A stretch of 64,000 nt of DNA from Bettongia penicillata ogilbyi (taxonomy: Eukaryota > Chordata > Mammalia > Diprotodontia > Potoroidae). This document shows, in pieces, positions 36,205-47,689 of this stretch. The notes under the pieces were generated by a model. It did not search any database. It was given only the letters and a program-made list of their open reading frames with translations, and had not been told where the DNA came from. A program made the translations under genes and the position numbers. Positions within the stretch are counted from its first letter, which is position 1. Each line of letters opens with the position of its first letter. The stretch spans positions 2,708,704 to 2,772,703 of the forward strand of contig JAJHZJ010000336.1 of NCBI GenBank assembly GCA_023548195.1, in the 5' to 3' direction.

Positions 36205-36470
36205 AGATAATATCCAGCATTTATATGGTGCTTTATTAACTGCAAAGTGCTGTATAAATATTATTTCATTTTTCAAATATTATTTCATTTTATCCTCAAA
36301 CAACCTGAGAAGTAGATACTATTATTATCCCCACTTTATGTATGAGGAAACTGAGGAAGACAGATCTGGTCAAGTGATCTATCCAAGGTCACAGAGCTAG
36401 TCAGTACCAAATTTCCTCACAGGTCTTTTTGACTCCAGTGCTAACACTGGATCCACTGCCATCTAGATGA
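36205..36470 (-). repeat. MIR/THER1-type SINE
   Basis: Antisense: atccagcatttatatggtgc, gtatgaggaaactgaggaag, tccaaggtcacagagctagt. A short internal repeat of tattatttcattt is present. Confidence 0.75.
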
Positions 36471-36626
36471 CTCAAGGTAGGAATTAGGACGACCCTGAGA
36501 AACTACTATAGCCTTCAGCTATTCCAATGAGTTTAACAATGAATTTATCAGCCTATCCTCTGGAAAGAGTAGTGAGAGATAGTAGAGGGAAGAGGAGGCA
36601 GGGAAAATGGCAAGCAAGGAAACAAG

Positions 36627-36628
<2 letters not shown>

Positions 36629-36676
<48 letters not shown>
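36629..36676 (+). repeat. (GT)24 microsatellite
   Basis: 48 bp of perfect GT repeat, the longest uninterrupted dinucleotide run in the window. Confidence 0.97.
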
Positions 36677-36680
<4 letters not shown>

Positions 36681-36954
36681 GTGATGAGAAGATTAAGAAG
36701 GGGTACAAATAGGGCACCTCAAGGTGCTCTGTGCTTCAGGCAATAAAGAGATAGAGAACTGGTAGAGGGTTGTGGAACAAAAGCACTTGGGTTCTACTTG
36801 CCCCCAAGGCCCTTGTTCCTGTGCTAAGGACAGCTTCAGAATGAATGCGACAAGTCGTCACACAGGTATGGGCTCATTTGTGCATTTCGGCTAAAAAAAC
36901 CATCCCAGCATGCACCAAACTGCATGCTCCCTGATCTGAGTTAGTTCAACCCTT

Positions 36955-37080
36955 TCACATTTTAGGTATGAGGAAACTGAGGCACAGTGGCTAAACAACT
37001 GCCCACAGTTACAGAGCTACTTAACTCAAACCAGGACTAACGCTCGGGTCTCCTGAACCCCCCGGACAGAGCTGTGATTC
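36955..37080 (-). repeat. MIR-type SINE fragment
   Basis: tatgaggaaactgaggcaca, caactgcccacagttacaga. Confidence 0.6.
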
Positions 37081-37359
37081 TCCCTGAAGCGCCAGCAGAT
37101 ATCTGTCCTAGTAAGCATTCAAGTCTGTATTAGATTCTGGGCCCTACTGGCCACTTGTGCCATAGATTTCAGATTGTTACCATTTTTTATCTACTGTACT
37201 TTGAAATGTTACTTAGCCTGCTAACAACTACTCTACCGAAGTAATTCCTAAGTCATTATGCACTTTAAAAAGCTTTTAAACACATCTGTATTATTAATCA
37301 CAACTACATTTTCCTTACCAGAAGCTCCTGGCCCAGTGGAATCAGTCAAACCAAGTCAT

Positions 37360-37580
37360 ACAGCATGCCAGGCCCTATGATAAGCACTAGAAATACCAAA
37401 AGAGGGAAAAAAATATCCCTGCTGTCAAGGCACTAAAATGTCATGGGGGACATAACATACAATTATGTACAAATAAGATACAGGATAAAGTGGCAACAAC
37501 ACCAGAGGGAAGGCCCTGTGGTTAAGGAGTACCAGGAAAAACTTCTTAGAGAAGGTAGGAGTTAGCAGAGATGTGACAGG
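37360..37580 (-). repeat. L2 LINE 3' part
   Basis: Antisense: catgccaggccctatgataa, ccctgctgtcaaggcactaa, ggaaggccctg. Confidence 0.65.
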
Positions 37581-39264
37581 AGAAGGCAGGTCCAAGCCTC
37601 CACCTCCCCAAAAAGGCACACATCTACACACATCTGGGGGAGCTGCACCTGCTTTTTTATCAAGCTGACTCAGGCCATTTATATTTGGTTGGAAATAAAG
37701 TTCAAAAGGAGAATTTGGGCTCACACAGGGATTCTAAAAACCTCTTTAATAGCTCCTGGTAGAGCAACAACTGGGAATTTGAGCACCTGAGGCAAATTAG
37801 CTGGAGGAAAGGTAAGAGACAAAGATCCTACAGTACACTTTGAGGCTGGTATGCCCCATTACAGATGACCTAGGTCCTCGAGGGTGGTGAGAGTCCTCAA
37901 GGTGGGGGATGAGCAGAGGCAATCTGCCCAGACTATAGCCACATTAGTAATGCCAGAAGAAGGGAACAGAGACCCCAGGGCATCCCACAGCTCACAGTCC
38001 ATAACTATCACTGCTGATCCCTGGTGTCCTATTGTAATGCTAGAGGTCCCAGGCTAGGAAGGCACACAGTAGGATGAATTGAGGGCCTAACAAGGTAGAG
38101 GGGAGTCTGTGAAAAGCTGACTTTCAGGGAGAAGGGCCTTTGCCCACAGATCTGGAAGTGATCATCAGAATAGGCCACTAAGGAAGAAAAATGCAGTACT
38201 GGCCATAGGAGCAATGACCAGAGTAAATCATTAAGGCTGAGGTTGAATGAAACTGAGCCAGAGCTGCCTTTGTAATGAGACAGCAGCTCCCCATCCCTAT
38301 GTCAGAGGCTTTAGCCATCGAAGCCTCACCTGAGCTACAGTACCTAGGCTGCAATATGCAGAGGAAGGGGAGGCAGGCACCCACTTGGTGTCAGGAAACA
38401 ACATGGCAGCAAGGAATCTCCAATTCTTTAAGTTTTATGAAGAGCTGCTACTCCTCAGAGTCTGACAAATCAAACAAACCCAAGTTTGAAATTCTGTTAA
38501 GTAAATTTCTGCTTAGCAAAGGATGCACATGGCCCTAAAAGCACCAAATCCTAGTAGGAGACATAAATTTTAAAGGAAATTTTAGAGTATTTCCCCTGAA
38601 AATCTATTTAAATAAATGCATTAACACAGTTCGCACTATGGTGAACTGCTGCAACTTTTCAACAATGGCAACTCTCTGAACTGAGCTCCAATACAGCAAT
38701 TAACCCGTGCACTTCAAGCTGCCCTTTTTATTTTCCATTGCTCTTGCAATTTTCCAGCAGTTTAATCTCATTTGTGGTTAATTACCTCAATATGGAGCTG
38801 CAGATGGAAAATGTTGCTGGTAAGTTGTTCCATTCACAGCCATTTAGACCTGCACTGCTTGCGTCAGATTCTGTTTTCTCGTTGGGTAAGAAGAAACTGT
38901 TACTTCAAACCCCTATTTCACTTTGCCTCTTGCTGTCACACATCACTGACTATAGACTGTACTTGCCTTCTACTGACCTTTCAACCAGAATGCCACATTC
39001 CCACCCAGGAGGCTGTCCTAGCCTAGTGAGCCCTTGCTTTGTGTTACCCCCTGGCTGGGGCTCTAGCACCACATACCACACTTCTCCTAATAAGGTTCAA
39101 CCAATTCCGACCTTTGTATGCTTGAAACGTTTCTTCTTTAATCTTTCTTGTCATTCGTGTGTATGTGTGTGTGTGCATGTGTGTAGGTAGCCAGATTTGT
39201 TTAAGGTCTGTAACTCCATTAGAACACCATATTGTTATATCCTCCAGCTCTACAACTCCCAATA
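37581..39264. other. Single-copy-looking intron sequence (1.7 kb)
   Basis: A 150-codon open frame (38738..39190, plus) lies here and ends in a TG microsatellite at about 39158..39186. It shows no domain, and the microsatellite supplies its last residues. Confidence 0.45.
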
Positions 39265-39990
39265 CCATCAATCAATGAATTAGTCAGTATTTAGGCTCCT
39301 ACTATGAGCCAGATTCTTTATGAGGTGCTAGGAACACAACACAAAAGTGAGTCACTGTCCTGCAAACCCTGATAATTAGCTATAGAATCCCTCTAGAGGC
39401 GTATACAAAACAGTGACCAGATCATGCAGATCCTCGGATCTGGGAGGTTCAGGAAAGGCTTCAGGTAACAGTGGTGCTTTGACTCAGCTCTACAGAAAGC
39501 CAGTATTCTAAGAGGTGAAGGTGAGCCAGGAGAGTGCTCCAGGCATGAGGCCTAGTTGTACACAGGCAGAGGTCAAAGATGCAGTGCTGTGGCTGAGAAA
39601 CCATCAGACCTGTTTGACTGAAGGTTGTGTGTCCAAAGGGAAGGAACATATAATAAGGATGGAAGGACAGAATGGAGCCAGATAGTGAAGGGGGGTTTTG
39701 TTGTCTTTTTTAGGAAGGAATCAGGGTTAAGTAACTTGCTGAGGGTTACACACCTAGCGTCTGAGGCCGGTTTAGAATTCAGGTCCTCCTGGCTCCAGAC
39801 CCAGTATTCTATCCATTGTGCCACCCAGATGCCCCTTGTGAAGGGTTTTAAATGCCAAACACAGAAGTTTATATTTTATCTAAGGAACAACTAGGAGACA
39901 GTGGAACTTATCAAATAGGAGAGTGACATGGTTAGATCTCTGCTTTAGGAAAATCACTTTGGAGAGTTAAAATAGGATGAAAGACTTGAT
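39265..39990 (-). repeat. L2 LINE 3' part, split by a SINE
   Basis: Antisense: gaattagtcagtatttaggc at the terminus, ggccaa-like body, then ttttaaatgccaaacacaga and gtgacatggttagatctctg, gaaaatcactttgga beyond the SINE. Confidence 0.7.
39690..39838 (-). repeat. tRNA-core SINE inside L2
   Basis: gggttaagtaacttgctgag, gaattcaggtcctcctggct and tctatccattgtgccaccca gatgcccc, i.e. the antisense tRNA-like head. Confidence 0.8.
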
Positions 39991-40424
39991 TGTTTACCCT
40001 TTTTTAGTAGCATTAAAGGCAGCTAAATATAAAATTACCTTGAGATCCACAGCTTTAAAAAACTTCTGAACTAATACTTCACAGATCTTGTAGGGATAGG
40101 CCACACTTTACATAGCAAATACTTTGCTCGGAGATACTACCAATTAATTGTGCAACTGATCTATTGGTAAAATGTTCAAAATACGTGAGAGGGATATCCA
40201 GTATCCAAAATATTCAATGGGGTGGGGATGGGGAATGGGAAATGGATTGTTCTATCTCTATGTAACTCCAGAAGGTGGAATTAAATATAAAAATGGAAGG
40301 GAGACAAATTTTTATCTCGTTGTAAAGATCCTCAACTTCCATTCTTTGGAAACTATAACATTTCACTCAACACACAGCTGTATTTTGCAGGAAGCAGAGT
40401 GAAGTTAAAATGAAGTTGACGTCA
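39991..40424. other. Unclassified intron sequence
   Basis: No recognised element. Confidence 0.4.
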
Positions 40425-40570
40425 TGGATCTAGAACTGGAGTAGACCTCAGAGGGCATATAGTTCAGTCCTCTTGTTGTACAGATAAAGAAAATGAGACT
40501 TAGGGTTTTACAAGTGGAATTCGAACCCAAGTTCTCAGGTTCTATAGCCAGCACTCTTGCAACTTCACCA
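40425..40570 (-). repeat. MIR-type SINE
   Basis: gatctagaactggagtagac, aaaatgagacttagg and cgaacccaagttctcagg. Confidence 0.6.
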
Positions 40571-41009
40571 AGATTAGATACAAATATACTTTTTCCACTA
40601 GTGTGTGTGTGTGCTAGAAAAACTATTTTCTTTGGAAAGTACATGAAAATCTTTTAAAGAAATTGGCTAACAAAGATTGAGCAATAGAGTCATTAAAAAC
40701 CAGAACAGTTTCCCAAAGGCAATCCAGCCCATTCTCCTCCCTCCTATTCAATTCTAAGCTCAATTCACAGTCCATTTACAATGTCCAATTCAAGATTTAC
40801 TTACTGAAAGGCATGCTCTTTGGAGTGTCCATCCAAATGCATATCATATAATGTGGATATAATAAATACAAGAGTCATGGAATACCATATTCCAAAGAGC
40901 TGAAATTGAGAATTGTTCAGAGAGAAATGGTGAGGTACTGAAGCAGATGTGACCAGGCTATAATATATGAAGAAATAATTATGAAGGAAATGGGCACAAA
41001 CGATGTCAT
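40571..41009. other. Unclassified intron sequence
   Basis: Includes a short (TG)n near 40600; otherwise nothing recognised. Confidence 0.4.
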
Positions 41010-41095
41010 CTGAGGTGTGTGTATGGGTATGTATGTATGTATATATACATATACATATATATGTATATGTGTGTATATATATATATACATAAACA
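41010..41095. repeat. Compound TG/TATG/TA microsatellite
   Basis: ggtatgtatgtatgtatata, catatacatatatatgtata and tgtgtatatatatatataca. Confidence 0.9.
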
Positions 41096-41185
41096 GAATT
41101 TTTTTTTAATGGGCCAATTGCATAGCAAGCATTTGGAAAAAAAACAGATAACCATGTTTCTGGCAAATGATAATGTCAAGATTTG

Positions 41186-41398
41186 AAGAACTGGGTTTCT
41201 TCACTTTTTTGTGTGTCACAGACTCCTTTGGCTTTCTGGTGAAGCCTATGGGCCCACTCTCAAAAAAACAAACAAAAAACCTGTTTAATGCATAAAGTGA
41301 AATACACAGAATTACAAAGAAACTTAATTATGCAGAAATATAGCTATCAAAATATTTCTTAACCCCAAGTTTACAGACCCCAGGTTAAGAACTCCTGC
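41186..41398 (-). mobile_element. hAT-type DNA transposon, family 1
   Basis: Starts actgggtttcttcac, interior tgtgtgtcacagactccttt and gaaatacacagaattacaaa, ends ccaggttaagaactcctg. The ends are imperfect inverted repeats, and the copy runs opposite to those at 13566 and 29400. Confidence 0.65.
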
Positions 41399-41454
41399 TA
41401 TAGAAGAAAACCCCCAGTATATTGGGTAGATCTGCATTGTTGGTAACCTCATTA

Positions 41455-41525
41455 ATAAAATAACAATAGCTAACCTTTATATAGCACTTTTAGGTTTGCA
41501 AAGCACTTTGCATCTATCAGTTTTT
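41455..41525 (-). repeat. MIR-type SINE fragment
   Basis: aacaatagctaacctttata and tttgcaaagcactttgcatc. Confidence 0.6.
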
Positions 41526-42404
41526 TTGATGACAGCATGGCATTAAAACAAATATAAATTTAACAGTTTAAAAACTTGTGTCTTCTAATAATGAAACAGA
41601 CTTCCTGTCCCTTATGTGTTTAAGTAGAGATTGGAAGATGATCACCTGTCAGAGGCATCATGCAACTTTAAAAACCACCTAATATGTCTTATACACATAT
41701 ACAGAAACAAGTGATTAGTGAAATATAAACCATTCTTATCCAATCATAGTAAGAATCTTAAGGAATCTAGACACCACTTGGTTTAGATTAGTTCAAGTAC
41801 TACAATAAAATTAAAATACCCCTATACTTTAGAATCTACACGATTTGGGATGAACTTTCACAGTGCAGGAATTGTCCCTCAGAGAGTCTTAAACGACGAG
41901 ATTTCACTGCATACCTACTTATGCAATTCATTCATTCATTCAATAAATACTGTGTCCAATATGTATACAGCACAATTATATTTTCTTGAATTAAGTCTTC
42001 AAATCATACATCCATTTAGTAGTTTATGACTTTGCATTTCTGTTCTCAACCCTAATGGTTCCTTTAGCCAAGAAGCACCAGATGAGGTCAGATCAATAGC
42101 CCATCTAAATGATCCTCTATCTCAGAGTGGCAGTCAAGGACATTCTAGAGGTAAATCTGACATTGCCTCAAATAACCAGGGAGGAAAATGCACCAAACAT
42201 CTTTAGCTCCCCATAATAATTTGCAACTACCATTCAAGAATGTGTCTAAATTTTCCCTAAATCTACTGACATTTTTGCTCTGTGTGGCTTCTTAAGGTAA
42301 TCAGCTCTATTGGTTGCCCACCTGTAAACTCTTTCAGGCTTTGAAAGATACCTTCTATTTTTGGCATTCTTGGATTTGTTTCCAAGCCTATCACAGGATA
42401 ATAA
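41526..42404. other. Mostly single-copy intron sequence
   Basis: A short L2-like terminus (cattcattcattcaataaat near 41927..41948) is the only repeat trace recognised. Confidence 0.4.
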
Positions 42405-42580
42405 ATCTGTGATATTAGGGGGTTGAGAGAGGTCATCTAGTCCAATCCCCTAAATTTACAGATGAGAAAAATGAGACTCAGTTAAAGTGACTTCCAAAAA
42501 CCACACATGGAACCGGCGATAGAGGTGGGATCAGAATGCAGATACCCTGATTCCAAATCTTTCCAAATGCCTTCCTGTCT
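42405..42580 (-). repeat. MIR-type SINE
   Basis: ggtcatctagtccaatcccc, gatgagaaaaatgagactca, gaccacacatgg-like end. Confidence 0.65.
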
Positions 42581-42929
42581 TACCATACTACTTTCTCATG
42601 ATTTTATAAACTTCAACCATATCTGCCTTTCAGTTTGTCTTTCTCCACTGAAGTACAAACTATTCTACTTCTGCTTACAAGAAGTCCCTCAGCTTCCTTG
42701 ATCATTGCATTTGCTCTCAGGGCCCAGGCTAGCTTAGAGATCAGATGATTACAGAGTGGGGTCACCCAGCTGCCTCTGAGACCACTGAAGCCTCTGGGCC
42801 TAGGCCCAGGTCCACCTCATGGCCACAGTGCTCACTCCCCTCCACCTGACCTCATGTAATAAGATCAGGAGTGTGCTACATGTATTTATCCGTAAACATG
42901 TACTGTGAATGTACTATGTGCAAGGGAAT
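42581..42929. other. Unclassified intron sequence
   Basis: No recognised element. Confidence 0.35.
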
Positions 42930-43040
42930 ACAAGGTCCTTGAGGAAAGGTACAGTCTTACATCTGCATTTTGTATTTCTATTCCCTGCAGCTAGCTCAGT
43001 GCCTGGCACAGACATATTAACTATTTAATGACTGATTGGC
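42930..43040 (+). repeat. L2 LINE 3' end
   Basis: aaggtccttgaggaaaggta and gctcagtgcctggcacagac, then attaactatttaatgactga. Confidence 0.7.
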
Positions 43041-43170
43041 ATATCTAGTCGAAACCCCTTATTTTAGAGTTCGGGAAACTGAGACTTAAGGAAGTAAGTG
43101 AATAGTGAATCACACCCAAGATTATACAAGAAGGAAATAACCAAGCCATAATTCAAACTTTTTTGGTCTT
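43041..43170 (-). repeat. MIR-type SINE fragment
   Basis: gttcgggaaactgagactta, cacacccaagattatacaag. Confidence 0.55.
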
Positions 43171-43739
43171 TACTGAGGAAAATGAAGGAAATACCCACAC
43201 CTAAATGGCATTCATCTAGGCATGAGACTTTAAGGGGCACAAGGATGAAACTGAAGAACTGTTAACCAAAGTATGTAACTTGTTGCTGTAATTAAACATA
43301 ATGTTAGAAGATGGTAAATGCCTATTTTACTTCTACCCTATAAGAAGGGCTTGAGAACACAATTTCTGTTACTCTGGAATGATTCGCTTCTCTCACTGAT
43401 CTGAATATGATGTTACCTGAAGAGAAGGAACTGAGAGAATGGGAACTGTTGCCATAAAAGTGTCTGGTTTTTAAATTATTTTTGTAAAAAAAGAAGGGCT
43501 TGGAATTACATATTGAGGAGTATAATTTCATATGTGACAAACGAGAAGGGATTATAATGAGGGGTACTATTATTGAACAATTAAGCCAGTATACTCTATT
43601 GGGAGACAAACAACTTTGTTTCTAATCCAATCACCCAGATTTCTTTAAGGTGAATTATCTTTGCTAACTCATCCAAAGTTCTCTGAGGAGAGGTCAAAGA
43701 AAATACAAACAAGAAAAATCGGAGAATTTTTATATTGGA
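43171..43739. other. Unclassified intron sequence
   Basis: No recognised element. Confidence 0.4.
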
Positions 43740-43787
43740 TACACATAATATATAATATAATACACATAATATATAATATAATACGCA
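43740..43787. repeat. 21-bp tandem repeat, AT-rich
   Basis: Two perfect copies of a unit starting tacacataatatataatata, at 43740 and 43761, then the start of a third with a g (tacgcat). Confidence 0.9.
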
Positions 43788-43799
43788 TCATCCAATCTT

Positions 43800-44560
43800 C
43801 GGGATGGGGCCAGGTGTAAAGGGTTTGGAATGTCAGAGTCTGTATTTGATTCCAGAGGCAATCATAGGGACAGCATGAGTTTACTAAAGAGGTGAATGAC
43901 ATGGTCAGACCCGCACTCTAGGAAAAATCACTTTGGCAGCTGTGTGTGGGATTACTGGGAATGCGGAGAGACAATGTAGGGAGACGAATCAGGAGACGAT
44001 TACAGTAATCTAGGCGAGAAGTGAGGAGAGCTGAGCTAAGGCTGTGGCCATGGAGACAGATGTAAGATGGGGGCAGATGTAAGAGAGCTGAGGTGTCTGG
44101 AAAAACCCCATGCTGCAGACATAAACAGAGACAGTTTGACGAACAGTGAGTTGGGGAGGAAGGGTGAGGTGTGGACCCAACAGAGGAGAGATCTGTTCTA
44201 TTTTGAAAATGTTGAATTTTAGATAAAAAATGTAAAATTTTGCCAAGAAGGTATGTCAGAAAAAGCATGAAGCAGATGACAGCTATTATCTACAGAGGCA
44301 TTAACTATATTATATTGGCAAAGCAGAAGGACAGAGCTCTCAGTGTCAATGGAGGGAGAGACCAGGTGACTTAGAGACGTGTGCAGGCAGGAGGGAGAGG
44401 CCATAGAAATACCCAGGAGCCAAAGGCAGCAGCCATCTACAATGGAATATTAAAGGAGGGAGACGGTGGAGAGGTCAAATACAGAAACAAGGGATAAAGC
44501 CACTAAAAAGGAGAACATCACCAGTGCTTGTCTTTCACTGAGGTGGGGGATGGGGACAAA
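43800..44560 (-). repeat. L2 LINE body, antisense
   Basis: gacatggtcagacccgcact, gaaaaatcactttggcagct, gattacagtaatctaggcga, ggagaggtcaaatacagaaa. An older but long copy. Confidence 0.65.
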
Positions 44561-44956
44561 GAGGAAGGGTAAACCTCTTGATAAGCCCACATTTTCTCCC
44601 TGCTTGGGCAGAGGACCCCATTCTAGGGTAATGCGATAAGGTGGCACAATCATACAAGTCATGAGGAGAGGAGGGCTACACAAAGGAAGAAAAGTTTCTT
44701 TAACTGTTGTACTTATAAAAAGAAAGAGCTGTCAGTCATTGAAACTGCACAGTTCACTTCTGTCACAAGCCTCTGGAGCAGGTTTCCCGCCTGCTTCCTG
44801 AATTCTTTGTCCACTTTCTTCTCCTGTCCAGACAGGCTATAGAATACCCCTGCCACAATCCCACTTTTCCCCACTGAGCTTCACCTCAACAGTTGCCCAG
44901 TCTGGTTCATGGATTTCCTTCCAGGAATGTCTCTTCTTTTTAAATGAACATATCAT
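44561..44956. other. Unclassified intron sequence
   Basis: No recognised element. Confidence 0.4.
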
Positions 44957-45133
44957 CTGGATGTACAGTGCTATTCTATCACATCCTTTAATCGGTTCCT
45001 TAAGAATGTGGTATACCTTTATTTTGCCATATTGCAGCCAATTTTTTGGCTGGATGTACAGTGCTATTCTATCACATCCTTTAATCGGTTCCTTAAGAAT
45101 GTGGTATACCTTTATTTTGCCATATTGCAGCCA
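44957..45133 (+). repeat. Perfect tandem duplication, period 93 bp
   Basis: An 84-bp unit (44957..45040) beginning ctggatgtacagtgctattc is repeated without a mismatch at 45050..45133. The spacer is attttttgg (45041..45049). Confidence 0.97.
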
Positions 45134-45357
45134 CATTTTACCAAATGTCAGGAACGCCGATGTGTTCACAATCACCTTCTTGCACCAATATTCTTGGTTT
45201 CCTTTATTACTCACATCTGCCCAAGGGTTTTGTTACTGCTCCTGCCTGTGAATTACTGGAGTTCTGCATAGCTATCCTTGTATCATACCCAGTAACTGGC
45301 TGGGGTACATGGCTTGGTCAACGTGTCTCCCTTTATATTTCAGTTTTAAACACCTTT

Positions 45358-45370
45358 AAAAAATCAGATC
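45358..45370 (+). repeat. L1 target-site duplication, left copy
   Basis: aaaaaatcagatc, preceded by ttt, a good L1 endonuclease context (TT/AAAA). Confidence 0.93.
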
Positions 45371-46316
45371 ACTAGGCCGAGCTAATATAATAAAAATGAC
45401 AATTCTACCTAAATTAATCTACTTATTTAGTGCCATACCAATTAAACTATCAGATAATTATTTTCTAGAGCTGGATAAAATAATATCAAAATTCATTTGG
45501 AAAAACAAAAGGTCCAGAATATCAAAGGGACTAATGAAAAGAAATGCTTGGGAAGGTGGCCTAGTGCTACCAGACCTCAAATTGTATTATAAAGCAGCAA
45601 TTATCAAAACCACTTGGTATTGGCTAAGAAACAGAGGGGTAGACAAATGGAATAGACTTGGCACTCAAGACACAGTAGGCAAGGAATATAGCAACCTCCT
45701 GTTTGATAAACCCAAAGATCCCAGCTTCTGGGAAAAGAACTCATTGTTCGACAAAAATTGCTGGGAAAACTGGTTAACTGTGTGGTGGAAATTAGGCATA
45801 GACCCATGCCTGACACCGTACACAAGAATAAAGTCCAAATGGGTACATGATTTAGGTATAAAGATTGATACCATGAATAAACTGGAGAAGCAAGGAATAG
45901 TGTATTTATCAGATTTATGGAGAGGGGAAGAATTTTTTTCTAAAGAAATGATAGAAAGCATTATGAAATGCAAGATGGATAATTTTGATTACTTTAAATT
46001 GAAAAGGTTTTGCACAACCAAACTCAATGCATCCAAAATTCGGAGGGATGTTTGTGTGGGGGGGAGGTTTTAGTGTATTATGTTTTGATTTGTTATATGA
46101 TTTCTTCCATTTATTTTAGCGCGACTACATAGCATGACTATAGTGAAAATGTGCTCAATAGGAAAGTATATGTAGAACCTATACAGAATTGTATGCTGTC
46201 ATGGGGAGGGAGGGGGGTAGTGGGGGGAAGGTGTGGGGGGATAAAATCTTAATTTTAAGGAAGTGATTGTAGAACATTAAAAAAAAAATTAAATAAAAAA
46301 TTTTAAAAAATGAAAA
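45371..46316 (+). mobile_element. L1 LINE, 5'-truncated and internally deleted, with target-site duplications
   Basis: The insert starts actaggccgagctaatataa. It encodes the C-terminal part of L1 ORF2 in an unbroken frame (225 codons, 45396..46073), recognisable by MTILPKLIYLFSAIPIKL, FIWKNKRSRISKG and YYKAAIIKTTWYWLRNR. ORF2 normally continues for about 200 residues after FKLKRFCTTK, with a cysteine-rich end. Here it ends within about 20 residues, and the 3' UTR follows: a G-rich tract at 46203..46240, then an A-rich tail. Thirteen-base target-site duplications flank it. The intact frame and duplications suggest a fairly recent insertion. It is a dead copy with no 5' UTR, ORF1, endonuclease or catalytic core. 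Confidence 0.93.
46203..46240 (+). other. G-quadruplex-type tract in L1 3' UTR
   Basis: Five runs of three or more G (4, 3, 6, 6 and 6) with loops of 1 to 7 bases. G-rich 3' UTR tracts are a known feature of L1 families. Confidence 0.85.
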
Positions 46317-46329
46317 AAAAAATCAGATC
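46317..46329 (+). repeat. L1 target-site duplication, right copy
   Basis: aaaaaatcagatc after the A-rich tail, identical to 45358..45370. Confidence 0.93.
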
Positions 46330-46554
46330 GCCAAGTCCCCAACTACATTTTCCCTCTTCTTCATCCTCCATGCCTATTTCTAAGCCCTGGGACCAGTCCT
46401 CCAGCACCGTCTTCTTAACCAGACAGTCACTCCTCCAAGTCACCATTCTCTTCTGAATTGGCTGTAATCACAATCAGGGATGAAAAAGAACCTGTGAACT
46501 TAACTAAGGCTTTACAATTTCTCACGATTTAACAATAGCGCTTTCTAGTTTTCT

Positions 46555-46782
46555 TCTGGGCAGCTAAGTGGTGCAGTGGTCTGCGTGGAATCAGGAGTCT
46601 TCCTGAGTTCAAATTTGACCTCAGACACTTACTTGCTGTGTGACTCTGAGCAAGTCATTTAACCCTGTTTGCTTCAGTTTCTTTATCTGTCAAAAAGTAG
46701 CAAACCATTACAGTATCTTTGCCAAGGACACTCCAAATAGGGTCATAAACAGACACAAGCAAAACAACCAATCAACAACAGA
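46555..46782 (+). repeat. tRNA-headed SINE with BovB-like tail
   Basis: Head gggcagctaagtggtgcagt, core cagacacttacttgctgtgt, tail cagtatctttgccaaggaca and ctccaaatagggtcataaac. Flanked by agttttct at 46547..46554 and 46783..46790. Confidence 0.88.
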
Positions 46783-47194
46783 AGTTTTCTAGTGGCATCA
46801 TCTGTCCCTCTGTGAATCATCAGAAGTGCCTGTTAGCTGCTGAATCTAACAAGACTTGGGAGATTTCTGATCATATCTCAGATAGATGTTCCAGGAAGAT
46901 AGTGAGGACCTGAGCTGAGTCTTTTATTTCCTTACCCTTACTCAAAATGTAAGAGTTTCCCCAGGGAATGTATATACTAGAGGGCTTTCTTTCTACTGGG
47001 CTCCTAATTAGCAGGTAAGGTTGACAGCCTTAGGCTATTTGAACAGGCTCAACCAACTGTTCAAGACTGAATTTTACTTAAGAAAGCTAATTAGGAAAAA
47101 ATTAGAAAGCTTTACAGTCTCCAACACTAGTACGGAAGATATTGTTCCCAGGTGTCAGAAAGACAAAGGACATCACAATTTGTGGTCATAGCAG
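46783..47194. other. Unclassified intron sequence
   Basis: No recognised element. Confidence 0.4.
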
Positions 47195-47360
47195 CGGAGA
47201 CCAGAGGTGGAAATGACCTTGATGGGCTGGTAGTCCCACCCTCCACCCCTCATTTTACAGATGGAAACTGCATCCCAGAAACACTAAGCAATTTGCCCCA
47301 GGATTTGAATTTAGATGCTCCAATTTCAAATCTAACACAATTTTCACTGCACCATCCTGC
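47195..47360 (-). repeat. MIR-type SINE
   Basis: cagaggtggaaatgacctt, cattttacagatggaaactg, gcaatttgccccaggatttg. Confidence 0.6.
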
Positions 47361-47689
47361 ATATGTAGACTGGGCCTAAGCAGCAAAGATACTCTAGAAG
47401 GACCCAGCTTTCTAAGAAAACTTCTGGGATGCTAGAGGCTGACAGGATTAATGAGCAAGAGGGATAGTCTCTGGAAGTCCCTAGTCTAGGATCACCACAG
47501 AGCTAGGATGCAAGGCAATTGGTGCCTCCTACCAGAAAGGGAAATTTGAAGATTTCTTTTCCCATACATCTCTCCCATCTCCTTCATCAGAAATAATGCA
47601 ACTAGCCACAGAAAAAAGTTTTGCAAATGACAATGACATGGGCAAGGTTTAGGGGTGCTGGGATCCTGAAATAGTGACAGGCGGGTGCT

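Noticed and set aside
38738..39190. 150-codon open frame on plus
   Set aside because: No recognisable domain, and its last residues are encoded by a TG microsatellite. Chance frame in CT-rich intron sequence.
45396..46073. 225-codon frame as a host gene
   Set aside because: Its sequence is clearly L1 ORF2 C-terminal, with an A tail and target-site duplications, so it belongs to a dead retrotransposon.
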